Assembly: GCA_937915765.1 (NCBI GenBank)
Contig: CALGHE010000016.1
Location: forward strand, 1-14,101
Source: an uncultured Bacteroidales bacterium
Lineage (GTDB): Bacteria; Bacteroidota; Bacteroidia; Bacteroidales; Paludibacteraceae
DNA: 14,101 nucleotides
Direction of reading: 5' to 3'
This document shows, piece by piece, positions 1-6,032 of the stretch (positions are counted from its first letter, which is position 1; each line of letters opens with the position of its first letter). A program made the position numbers and the translations under genes. The notes beneath the pieces are model-generated. The model had not been told where the DNA came from and made no database searches. It saw only the letters and a program-made list of their open reading frames with translations.

Positions 1-1292
1 GGTCGTGCAGAAACCTCAAAAATATCAATGTGTCCAAAGGTAATTCACATTACAGATCAGAAAACGGAGTGCTGTTTGACATCACAAAGAAGACGTTGAT
101 TCAATACCCCAGAGGAATAAAAGGCAATTATGCCATCCCCAACAGTGTTACGACGATAGGCGAGTCGGCTTTTTACAAATGCGACGGTCTAACCAGTGTC
201 ACCCTCCCAAACAGTGTGACGACGATTGGAGAGTCTGCTTTTTATAATTGCACTGGTCTAACCAGCGTCACCATCCCAAACAGTGTTACGACGATTGGCA
301 AGGGGGCTTTTGCATCTTGCACAGGTCTGACCAGCGTCACCATCCCCAACAGTGTGACAACGATTGGGAAATATGCATTCAACTCGTGCAGAAACCTCAA
401 AAATATTAATGTGTCCACAGGCAATTCACATTACAGCTCCGAAAACGGAGCACTGTTTGATTCCTCAAAAAAAACATTGATTTTATGCCCCATGGGAATA
501 AATGACGAATATGCCATTCCAAACGGTGTGACAACAATTGGGGAGACTGCTTTTTATAATTGCACCGGTCTAACCAGCGTCATCATCCCCAACAGTGTCA
601 CGACGATTGGCGAGCGGGCTTTTTACAATTGCGACGGTCTAACCAGTGTCACCCTCCCAAACAGTGTCACGACGATTGGAGTGTCTGCTTTTGCAAATTG
701 CACAGGTCTAACCAGCGTCACCCTTCCAAACAGTGTGACGACGATTGGAGTGTCTGCTTTTGAGGATTGCATAGGTTTAGCCAGTGTGTCCATTCCTAAT
801 AGTATGACAACCATTGGAGTGAAAGCTTTTAGAAATTGCCGAGGTCTGACCAGCGTCGCCATCCCCAATAGTGTGACGATGATTGATTTTGAGGCTTTTA
901 GGGGTTGCACCAGTCTAACCAGTGTCACCATCCCGAACAGTGTTACGACGATAGGCCATTCTGCTTTTTATGGTTGTGCAAGTCTAACCAGCGTCACCAT
1001 CCCCAACAGTGTTACGACGATTGATGGGTGGGCTTTTAATAGTTGCACAGGTCTAACCAGCGTCACCATCCCCAACAGTGTTACGACGATTGGCGGTGCG
1101 GTTTTTTGGGGTTGCTCCAGTCTAACCATTTTAACAATTGAAAATGCCACGCCTCCTGATGCAGAAGACTTCTCTTTTGAAGAAGTCAGCGAAAACATAA
1201 CCATCTACGTCCCGGCGGAGAGCGTGAAAAAATACAAAGCCGCAGAGGGCTGGAGCAAGTATGCGGATAAAATCAAGGCGATAGGAAAATAA
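1..1292 (+). CDS. BspA-type leucine-rich-repeat (LRR_5) surface protein, 5'-truncated by window edge
   Basis: The reading frame is open from base 3 to the TAA at 1290-1292, so the true start lies upstream. A GTG at 30 is internal: the codons before it encode SCRNLKNIN, the same sequence found inside the repeat at 384. The visible part holds about 13 copies of a 23-residue unit (consensus TSVTIPNSVTTIGxxAFxxC), typical of the LRR_5/BspA family. Two 35-residue non-LRR spacers (CRNLKNINVS...LFD..KKTLI..P) interrupt them. After the last LRR come ATPPD and a short tail with NITIYVPAES and EGWSKYADKIK, the usual end of Bacteroidales LRR_5 proteins. There is no C-terminal membrane helix and no obvious type IX secretion tail. 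Family members are exported and many bind host or environmental ligands; the ligand here cannot be told. The 24-nt gap to the next paralogue suggests co-transcription. Confidence 0.9.
   Translation, partial: SCRNLKNINVSKGNSHYRSENGVLFDITKKTLIQYPRGIKGNYAIPNSVTTIGESAFYKCDGLTSVTLPNSVTTIGESAFYNCTGLTSVTIPNSVTTIGKGAFASCTGLTSVTIPNSVTTIGKYAFNSCRNLKNINVSTGNSHYSSENGALFDSSKKTLILCPMGINDEYAIPNGVTTIGETAFYNCTGLTSVIIPNSVTTIGERAFYNCDGLTSVTLPNSVTTIGVSAFANCTGLTSVTLPNSVTTIGVSAFEDCIGLASVSIPNSMTTIGVKAFRNCRGLTSVAIPNSVTMIDFEAFRGCTSLTSVTIPNSVTTIGHSAFYGCASLTSVTIPNSVTTIDGWAFNSCTGLTSVTIPNSVTTIGGAVFWGCSSLTILTIENATPPDAEDFSFEEVSENITIYVPAESVKKYKAAEGWSKYADKIKAIGK
3..764 (+). repeat. 381-bp higher-order repeat, two units
   Basis: The stretch beginning TCGTGCAGAAACCTCAAAAA at base 3 recurs at 384, and the TATGCCAT start of the first LRR after it recurs from 129 to 510, both exactly 381 bp (127 codons) apart. 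One unit is a 35-residue spacer plus four 69-bp LRRs. The spacer is well conserved but has changed at several codons (for example VSKGN against VSTGN and LFDIT against LFDSS), so the duplication is not brand-new. More units may lie left of the window. Confidence 0.8.
129..1130 (+). repeat. 69-bp LRR array in first gene (about 13 units)
   Basis: Tandem 69-bp units encode 23-residue LRRs, in two blocks (4 and 9 units) split by one 35-residue spacer. Codons for IPNSVTTIG are almost fixed between units. Changes cluster in the two codons before AF, the two after it, and the two after the Cys. Confidence 0.85.
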
Positions 1293-1316
1293 ATTTTAAC
1301 AAAAATATCAATTGTA

Positions 1317-2231
1317 ATGAAGAGGATTTTTAACGTTATATTATTAGCACTGTTCTGCACAAGTTTTGCGCAGGCGCAGGGAGACAAGACGTTTGAGTTT
1401 ACTTACAAAGGTCAGACTTTGAAGTATGAGGTTGCGAATGGTAACGAAGCGAAGGTGTCCGAGCAACAAAGTGCAAAAATTTCAGGCGACGTGAAGATTC
1501 CGGAAAATGTGACATTCGCAGGTAAAAAATATCGTGTTACAACGATTGGCGAGGCGGCTTTTGAAGAATGCAAAGGTCTGACCACTATCACCATCCCCAA
1601 CAGTGTTACGACGATTGGAGTGTCTGCTTTTGCAAATTGCACCGGTCTAACCAGCGTCACCATCCCCAACAGTGTTACGAGCATTGAATGGTATGCTTTT
1701 TCTCATTGCAAAGGTCTAACCAGCGTCTTCATCCCGAACAGTGTTACGACGATTGGCGAGTTTGCTTTTCATAGTTGTGCAAGTCTGACCAGCGTCACCA
1801 TCCCCAACAGTGTTACAACGATTGGCGATGCGGCTTTTTGGGGTTGCACTGGTCTAACCACTGTCACCATCCCCAACAGTGTTACAACGATTGGAGGGTC
1901 TGCTTTTAGGGAATGCGATGGTCTGACCACTATCACCATCCCCAACAGTGTTACGACGATTGATGGGTGGGCTTTTTCTCATTGCACCGGTCTAACCAGC
2001 ATCACCATCCCCAACAGTGTTACAACGATTGGCGAGAAGGCTTTTTCCGATTGTACCGGTCTAACCATTTTGACAATAGAAAAAGCCACACCTCCAGAAA
2101 TATATGGTCATATTTTATCTGGTGTTGCCAAAAACATAACCATCTACGTCTCGGCGGAGAGCGTGAAAAAATACAAAGCCGCAGAAGGCTGGAGCGAGTA
2201 TGCGGATAAAATCAAGGCGAAAGGAAAATAA
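1317..2231 (+). CDS. Secreted LRR_5 (BspA-type) repeat protein, paralogue 2
   Basis: 304 residues. ATG start at 1317, followed by a clear signal peptide (MKRIFNVILLALFC, then a likely type I cleavage after FAQA). A short N-terminal domain (about residues 21-75, with FEFTYKGQTLKYEV and SGDVKIPENVTF) leads into about eight 23-residue LRRs (about residues 73-249). The tail has ATPPE, NITIYVSAES and EGWSEYADKIK. This is a complete small member of the family, predicted to leave the cytoplasm and to work outside the inner membrane, probably at the cell surface; its ligand is unknown. There is no purine-rich ribosome site before the ATG, as is usual in Bacteroidetes. The 24-nt spacer upstream leaves little room for a promoter, so it is probably read from the first gene's transcript. 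Confidence 0.9.
   Translation: MKRIFNVILLALFCTSFAQAQGDKTFEFTYKGQTLKYEVANGNEAKVSEQQSAKISGDVKIPENVTFAGKKYRVTTIGEAAFEECKGLTTITIPNSVTTIGVSAFANCTGLTSVTIPNSVTSIEWYAFSHCKGLTSVFIPNSVTTIGEFAFHSCASLTSVTIPNSVTTIGDAAFWGCTGLTTVTIPNSVTTIGGSAFRECDGLTTITIPNSVTTIDGWAFSHCTGLTSITIPNSVTTIGEKAFSDCTGLTILTIEKATPPEIYGHILSGVAKNITIYVSAESVKKYKAAEGWSEYADKIKAKGK
1533..2064 (+). repeat. 69-bp LRR array in second gene (about 8 units)
   Basis: Same 69-bp unit as in the neighbouring genes. Variable pairs before AF read EA, VS, WY, EF, DA, GS, GW and EK, while the flanking IPNSVTTIG codons are almost unchanged. Confidence 0.85.
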
Positions 2232-2254
2232 ATTTTAACGAAATATCAATTGTA

Positions 2255-3307
2255 GTGAAGAAGATTTTTAATGTTATATTATTAGCACTGTTCTGCACAA
2301 GTTGTGCGCAGGTGCAGGTAGGCAAGACGTTTGAGTTTACTTACGAAGGACAGACGTTGGAGTATGTGGTTGCAGATGGAAACGAAGCGAAGGTCTCAAA
2401 GCAACAAAGTGCAAAAATTTCAGGCGATGTGAAAATTCCTGAAAGCGTGACATTCGAAGGTGAAAAATATAGTGTGACGAGCATTCGCTGGGAAGCATTT
2501 AGGGAATGCACAGGTCTAACCAGCGTCACCATCCCCAACAGTGTTACAACGATTGGCAAGGCGGCTTTTTATAGTTGCGACGGTCTAACCAGCGTCACCA
2601 TCCCCAACAGTGTTACGACGATTGGCAAGGCTGCTTTTTATGGATGTACAAGTCTGACCAGCGTCACCATCCCCAACAGTGTTACAACGATTGGCGAGTG
2701 GGCTTTTGAAGAATGCAAAGGTCTGACCAGCGTCACCATCCCCAATAGTGTTACGACGATTGGCGTGGGGGCTTTTGGCCGTTGCAAAGGTCTAACCAGC
2801 ATCACCATCCCCAACAGTGTTACGACGATTGGCGAGAATGTTTTTATTGAATGCACCGGTCTAACCAGCATCACCATTCCAAACAGTGTTACGACGATTG
2901 GCGAGTATGCTTTTGCCGGTTGTGCAAGTTTAACCAGCATCACCATCCCGAACAGTGTTACGACGATTGATGAGAGGGCTTTTGCTGGTTGCGCAAGTCT
3001 GACCAGCGTCACCATCCCAAACAGTGTTACGACGATTGGCAAGGGGGCTTTTTCTGAATGCACCGGTCTAACCAGCGTCACCATACCAAACAGTGTCACG
3101 ACGATTGGCGGTGAGGCTTTTTGGCGTTGCTCCCGTCTAACCATTTTAACAATTGAAAATGCCACGCCTCCTGATGTAAGAGGCGGCGCTTTTGATGAAG
3201 TCAGCAAAAACATAACCATCTACGTCCCGTCGGAGAGCGTGGAAAAATATAAAACCGCAGAAGGTTGGAGCGAGTATGCGGATAAAATCAAGGCGATAGG
3301 AAAATAG
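2255..3307 (+). CDS. Secreted LRR_5 (BspA-type) repeat protein, paralogue 3, GTG start, possible lipoprotein
   Basis: 350 residues. The start is taken as GTG at 2255 because the next codons (KKIFNVILLALFC) match the signal peptide of the upstream paralogue almost exactly, and the 23-nt spacer before it matches too. A single T-to-G change turns that paralogue's TSFAQ into TSCAQ, giving Cys17 preceded by CTS, a weak lipobox; this copy might be lipid-anchored while its sister is freely secreted. An N-terminal domain (residues about 20-72) is followed by about ten LRRs and the same tail (ATPPD, NITIYVPSES, EGWSEYADKIK). The TAG stop is followed directly by TAA and TGA-like triplets. Probably the last gene of the three-gene LRR unit, since a terminator follows at 3530. 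Confidence 0.88.
   Translation: MKKIFNVILLALFCTSCAQVQVGKTFEFTYEGQTLEYVVADGNEAKVSKQQSAKISGDVKIPESVTFEGEKYSVTSIRWEAFRECTGLTSVTIPNSVTTIGKAAFYSCDGLTSVTIPNSVTTIGKAAFYGCTSLTSVTIPNSVTTIGEWAFEECKGLTSVTIPNSVTTIGVGAFGRCKGLTSITIPNSVTTIGENVFIECTGLTSITIPNSVTTIGEYAFAGCASLTSITIPNSVTTIDERAFAGCASLTSVTIPNSVTTIGKGAFSECTGLTSVTIPNSVTTIGGEAFWRCSRLTILTIENATPPDVRGGAFDEVSKNITIYVPSESVEKYKTAEGWSEYADKIKAIGK
2471..3139 (+). repeat. 69-bp LRR array in third gene (about 10 units)
   Basis: Ten units with the same near-fixed codons as the two genes upstream. Adjacent units 2 and 3 (KAAFYS, KAAFYG) are almost identical, as if recently duplicated. Confidence 0.85.
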
Positions 3308-3360
3308 TAATGAAAAGAGTGTCATAAAGCCATGTCGTCTTAAATGAATTTATTGTAAAA

Positions 3361-3489
3361 AAAGAAGTTGAGTGATGGAAAATCCCTGCCTGGAAGGCAG
3401 CACAAGCGTAGCGGCGGTAACCCGTGACGAAGTCTCGGGTGAAGGTGTATGTGAAGAAAACCTGCCTGGAAGGCAGCACCAACTTCTTT
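3361..3489 (+). repeat. 129-bp intergenic element with terminal inverted repeats and two identical palindromes
   Basis: AAAGAAGTTG at 3361-3370 is the exact reverse complement of CAACTTCTTT at 3480-3489. Inside, the 19-mer CCTGCCTGGAAGGCAGCAC occurs twice without mismatch (3385-3403 and 3461-3479). Each copy contains a hairpin CTGCCT-GGA-AGGCAG. Between them lies a further inverted pair, ACCCG (3420-3424) and CGGGT (3436-3440). No convincing protein is encoded and no clear target-site duplication is seen. It resembles a MITE-like or REP-like noncoding element; the class is not identified. Confidence 0.6.
3423..3448 (+). repeat. Dispersed 26-bp repeat, copy 1
   Basis: The 26 bases starting CGTGACGAAGTCTCGGG match the segment at 13858-13883 at 23 of 26 positions (11 identical, one change, TCGGG, two changes, AAGGTGT). 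Both copies lie outside genes, which points to an interspersed intergenic element. Confidence 0.55.
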
Positions 3490-3529
3490 GCAAATTATTT
3501 GGGACAACGGTGTCTTAAAGTATATTTTT

Positions 3530-3570
3530 AAAGTGCGTTCGGAAGTTATTCCGGATGCGCTTTGTCTTTT
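3530..3570 (+). terminator. Strong intrinsic terminator after the LRR gene cluster
   Basis: A 15-bp stem (arms 3530-3544 and 3549-3563, starting AAAGTGCG and ending GCGCTTT) with three G-U pairs encloses the loop GTTA and is followed by GTCTTTT. It would end the transcript of the three LRR genes and separate them from the gene at 3670. Confidence 0.75.
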
Positions 3571-3593
3571 GTTGCCTTAAAGTTTTTGGCAAC
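3571..3593. repeat. Perfect 6-bp inverted repeat, possible operator or hairpin
   Basis: GTTGCC at 3571-3576 is the reverse complement of GGCAAC at 3588-3593, with 11 nt between. It sits between the terminator and the candidate promoter of the next gene. It could be a binding site for a dimeric regulator or chance; nothing else supports a role. Confidence 0.25.
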
Positions 3594-3640
3594 CGATAAC
3601 ATTCTTCTCTCATTTTACTCTAACTTTCGTTCCTTTGTTT

Positions 3641-3648
3641 TAAATTTG
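3641..3648 (+). promoter_or_regulatory. Candidate Bacteroidetes -7 box (TAAATTTG)
   Basis: TAAATTTG fits the TAnnTTTG consensus of the Bacteroidetes housekeeping sigma factor and lies 21 nt before the ATG at 3670. No good TTG or TTTG is seen 17-23 nt upstream, so the assignment is weak. Confidence 0.35.
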
Positions 3649-3669
3649 CGTGGGAAATTAAATTTATAT

Positions 3670-4653
3670 ATGAAAAAAACAGTTTTATCAATACTAACTC
3701 TTGTCATGACTAGCCTTTGCGCAACAGCTTCCGACACATGGGTAATGAACAGCGAAGGGGATTTTATCTGGTATGATTTCAACGAAAAAGAAAAAACCGC
3801 AAGAGTGACGTTTAAAGGAAACAAGAGTAGGTATTATATTAACACTATACCCTCAACAGTAAATTTGCAAAAAAAATGTCCGGCTGACTTGTATTATATT
3901 AACGACATAACTATACCCTCAACAGTAGAGTACGAAGGAGAACTGTACAGCGTGACCTCAATTGGCAAATATGCTTTTTCTGATTGCGACAAACTATTTA
4001 ACGTGACTGTTCCTAACAGTGTGACCTCAATTGGCAGAGCCGCTTTTAATAATTGCAGAGAACTGGTTGGCGTTAATATCTCTAATAATGTGACGATGAT
4101 TGACGACTGGACTTTTTCCGGCTGTGAGAAACTTTCGAGCATAATTATCCCGAATGGTGTGACCTCAATTGGCATAGCCGCTTTTAGTAATTGCAGAAAC
4201 TTGACCGAGGTGGTTATGCCGAGCGAATTGACGTCGATTAGATATAGGGCCTTTTGCGGTTGTTACAGACTGAAAGAAGTGATTATTCCATGGAGAGTGA
4301 CGACGATTGATGTGGAGGCTTTTGACTATTGCGACAGTCTATCCAGCATAACTGTATTAAATACAACTCCGCCTAAACTAGTAAGATCAAGCGCAAATGA
4401 GCAGATTCCTCGCATCCTCGGCAAATCCGTGTCTGTTTACGTTCCGGCAGAGAGCGTGGAGAAGTATAAAAGCGCAGAGGGCTGGAAGCAAGCTAACATC
4501 AAGGACCTGTCTCAAAAAGCAGAAAAGAAGGCTTTAAAAGTCAAGAACAGCGCAGACGCCGGCAAGGCAGAGTTTTTAACCGATTTTTTAATGATACTCT
4601 TAATAATAACATTTGTTTTTGTATTTTTGCTTCTTAGGAAGAAAAATGCTTAG
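3670..4653 (+). CDS. LRR_5 repeat protein with signal peptide and C-terminal membrane anchor
   Basis: 327 residues. The frame is open from 3562, but the ATG at 3670 is chosen because it begins a good signal peptide (MKKTVLSILTLVMTSLC, likely cleaved near ATAS). A divergent N-terminal region (residues 21-95) carries an in-frame duplication with YYIN and IPSTV twice. About six LRRs follow (AFSDC, AFNNC, TFSGC, AFSNC, AFCGC, AFDYC), then VSVYVPAES and EGWKQ. Unlike the three upstream LRR proteins, it continues through a charged linker into a hydrophobic helix (about residues 302-322, LMILLIITFVFVFLLL) ending RKKNA. This predicts a single-pass protein with its LRR domain outside the cytoplasm and a positive tail inside. 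Its repeats are much less alike in DNA than those upstream, so it is an older relative. The TAG stop touches the ATG of mazG. Confidence 0.85.
   Translation: MKKTVLSILTLVMTSLCATASDTWVMNSEGDFIWYDFNEKEKTARVTFKGNKSRYYINTIPSTVNLQKKCPADLYYINDITIPSTVEYEGELYSVTSIGKYAFSDCDKLFNVTVPNSVTSIGRAAFNNCRELVGVNISNNVTMIDDWTFSGCEKLSSIIIPNGVTSIGIAAFSNCRNLTEVVMPSELTSIRYRAFCGCYRLKEVIIPWRVTTIDVEAFDYCDSLSSITVLNTTPPKLVRSSANEQIPRILGKSVSVYVPAESVEKYKSAEGWKQANIKDLSQKAEKKALKVKNSADAGKAEFLTDFLMILLIITFVFVFLLLRKKNA
3831..3927 (+). repeat. In-frame partial tandem duplication inside the anchored LRR gene
   Basis: GTATTATATTAAC occurs at 3831-3843 and 3891-3903, and ACTATACCCTCAACAGTA at 3844-3861 and 3910-3927. The second copy has six extra bases (GACATA) between the two blocks. 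The result is YYIN-TIPSTV followed by YYIN-DITIPSTV. The second copy fits the usual position before the first LRR, so the first looks like the added one. Confidence 0.7.
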
Positions 4654-5487
4654 ATGCGGCTTTTGTTATTTGGAAAAGATAAAAAAAATATAGATATGGT
4701 AGAAAAATGTAAAAGAAAGAGCGAGAATGAGTTTCAGCGTCTGCTGGACATTATGGATCTGTTGCGCGAGCGTTGCCCGTGGGACAAAAAGCAGACGTTC
4801 GACTCGCTTCGCCCTAATACTATAGAGGAGTGTTTTGAATTGTGCGACGCAATCTCTAAGAAAGAGATGGACAACATAAAGGAGGAGCTTGGAGATGTGC
4901 TTCTGCATATTGTCTTTTACGCAAAGATGGCTTCGGAAGAGAAGCAGTTCGACATAAACGATGTCTGCACATATCTTTGCGACAAGCTTGTTTACCGTCA
5001 CCCGCACATCTTTGCCACAACTGAGGCGGAGACCTCGGCTCAGGTGGAGCAGAACTGGGAGCAGCTGAAGCAGAAGGAGAAGGGCGGCAAGAAAACTGTG
5101 CTCGGTGGGGTGCCAGACGCTCTGCCGGCGCTAATAAAAGCGTACCGCATTCAGGACAAGGCTCGCAACGTGGGGTTCGACTGGGACGAAAAGGAGCAGG
5201 TGTGGGACAAGGTTAAGGAGGAGTTTGACGAACTGCAGGCTGAAATAAAAAATATGGACGCGGACAAGATGGAGGAGGAGTTCGGAGATCTGCTTTTCAG
5301 CATGATAAATGCGGCGAGACTTTACAAGATTAATCCTGAAAATGCTCTGGAACGCACTAACCGCAAGTTTATCCGCCGTTTCAACTACGTGGAGCAGCAG
5401 ACGCTGAAGCAGGGAAAGAACCTGAAGGAGATGTCGCTCGAAGAGATGGACAAATATTGGAACGAAGCTAAAAAGAATAATTTGTAA
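4654..5487 (+). CDS. mazG: MazG, nucleoside triphosphate pyrophosphohydrolase
   Basis: 277 residues, the length of full two-domain MazG. The enzyme hydrolyses (d)NTPs to the monophosphate and pyrophosphate in the cytoplasm, removing aberrant nucleotides; in E. coli it also affects ppGpp levels. The N-terminal domain has CPWDKKQT, SLRPNTIEE, the metal-binding EECFE (residues 58-62) and EELGD (77-81). The linker carries the family motif KAYRIQDKARNVGFDW. The C-terminal domain repeats the metal motif as EEFDE (189-193) and EEFGD (208-212). All expected acidic residues are present. The ATG at 4654 directly follows the stop of the LRR gene; an ATG at 4696 (MVEKCKRKSENEF) is an equally plausible start, since the first 14 residues are not typical of the family. 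A 3-nt gap leads to the next gene. Confidence 0.93.
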   Translation: MRLLLFGKDKKNIDMVEKCKRKSENEFQRLLDIMDLLRERCPWDKKQTFDSLRPNTIEECFELCDAISKKEMDNIKEELGDVLLHIVFYAKMASEEKQFDINDVCTYLCDKLVYRHPHIFATTEAETSAQVEQNWEQLKQKEKGGKKTVLGGVPDALPALIKAYRIQDKARNVGFDWDEKEQVWDKVKEEFDELQAEIKNMDADKMEEEFGDLLFSMINAARLYKINPENALERTNRKFIRRFNYVEQQTLKQGKNLKEMSLEEMDKYWNEAKKNNL

Positions 5488-5490
5488 GAT

Positions 5491-6024
5491 ATGAATAAGA
5501 AGGACAGGTATGCTCTTTTGTCGGGCTTTTATGTGCTCAGTCTGGTGGCGCTGGTGCTGCTGACATTCGGTATCGCCACTTTTTTGGGTAACCCTACGAT
5601 CGGGTTCAGGTTGCTGACTTTGCTAATCTCGGCGCTGTTTTTGGTGGCGGGCTGGCACGTCGTGTTTGTTAATCTGTTCCTTTGCCAGACTCGCAGCGGC
5701 GCTAAAGGGACGGACGGCGGCGACTATCAGATTAAGTTCTGGCAGTTGTTCTTGTTCTGCTCGTTTATCATCTCTCTTCCTACTAACGTATGGAGCCTCT
5801 TTCTGGACGATCTGCACCAGACTCAGATTGTGAGCTGGAACTATTTGGTGCATGTGGTCATCTATCTTTTCTTCTCGCTGGTTGTCGCCTTGCTGGCCAA
5901 GCTGGGCAACTCTAAGAACAAGCTGCTGGGCACTGCTGTGAAGTGCTTTAATCTGATGCTGATATTGTCGTCGGGATTGGTGCTGGACAGATGGTACACC
6001 GCTTTTGTGGAACTTTTCAGGTGA
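5491..6024 (+). CDS. Unidentified multi-pass membrane protein
   Basis: 177 residues; I do not recognise the family. Four clear hydrophobic segments (about residues 8-31, 39-64, 83-105 and 115-137) and a weaker fifth (149-165) predict an inner-membrane protein with short loops. The longest loop (about 66-82) is polar and Gly/Lys-rich (TRSGAKGTDGGDYQ). No catalytic motif or signal peptide is evident. The ATG lies 3 nt after the mazG stop and the gene ends 8 nt before nudC, so it is almost certainly co-transcribed with both. Its codons are GC-rich like those of mazG and nudC, and unlike the AT-richer LRR gene before mazG. Confidence 0.75.
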   Translation: MNKKDRYALLSGFYVLSLVALVLLTFGIATFLGNPTIGFRLLTLLISALFLVAGWHVVFVNLFLCQTRSGAKGTDGGDYQIKFWQLFLFCSFIISLPTNVWSLFLDDLHQTQIVSWNYLVHVVIYLFFSLVVALLAKLGNSKNKLLGTAVKCFNLMLILSSGLVLDRWYTAFVELFR

Positions 6025-6032
6025 TGTGAACT

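Noticed and set aside
30..32. GTG as the start of the first LRR gene
   Set aside because: The frame is open to the window edge, and the codons before it match an internal repeat at 384, so this is mid-gene.
129..3139. CRISPR-like regular repeats
   Set aside because: The repeats are coding, 69 bp long with no unique spacers, and there are no cas genes.
129..3139. Diversity-generating retroelement target
   Set aside because: Variable codons sit at fixed sites, but there is no reverse transcriptase, template repeat or adenine-directed pattern in the window.
242..3219. Several open frames on the - strand rich in PIVVTLLGMVTLVRP repeats
   Set aside because: They are the antisense reading of the 69-bp LRR units; they stay open only because the repeats lack stops in that frame, and have no start context.
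3308..3330. Possible remnant start of a fourth LRR paralogue (GTAATGAA, as before the second gene)
   Set aside because: Only about eight bases match and a stop follows after five codons; too little to separate from chance.
3288..3482. 64-codon - strand frame in the gap after the LRR genes
   Set aside because: It reads through the palindromic repeat element and into the end of the LRR gene, starts at TTG, and has no family resemblance; treated as noncoding.
3562..3669. Longer N-terminus for the anchored LRR protein
   Set aside because: The extra 36 codons overlap the terminator tail and promoter region, and would bury the signal peptide that begins at 3670.
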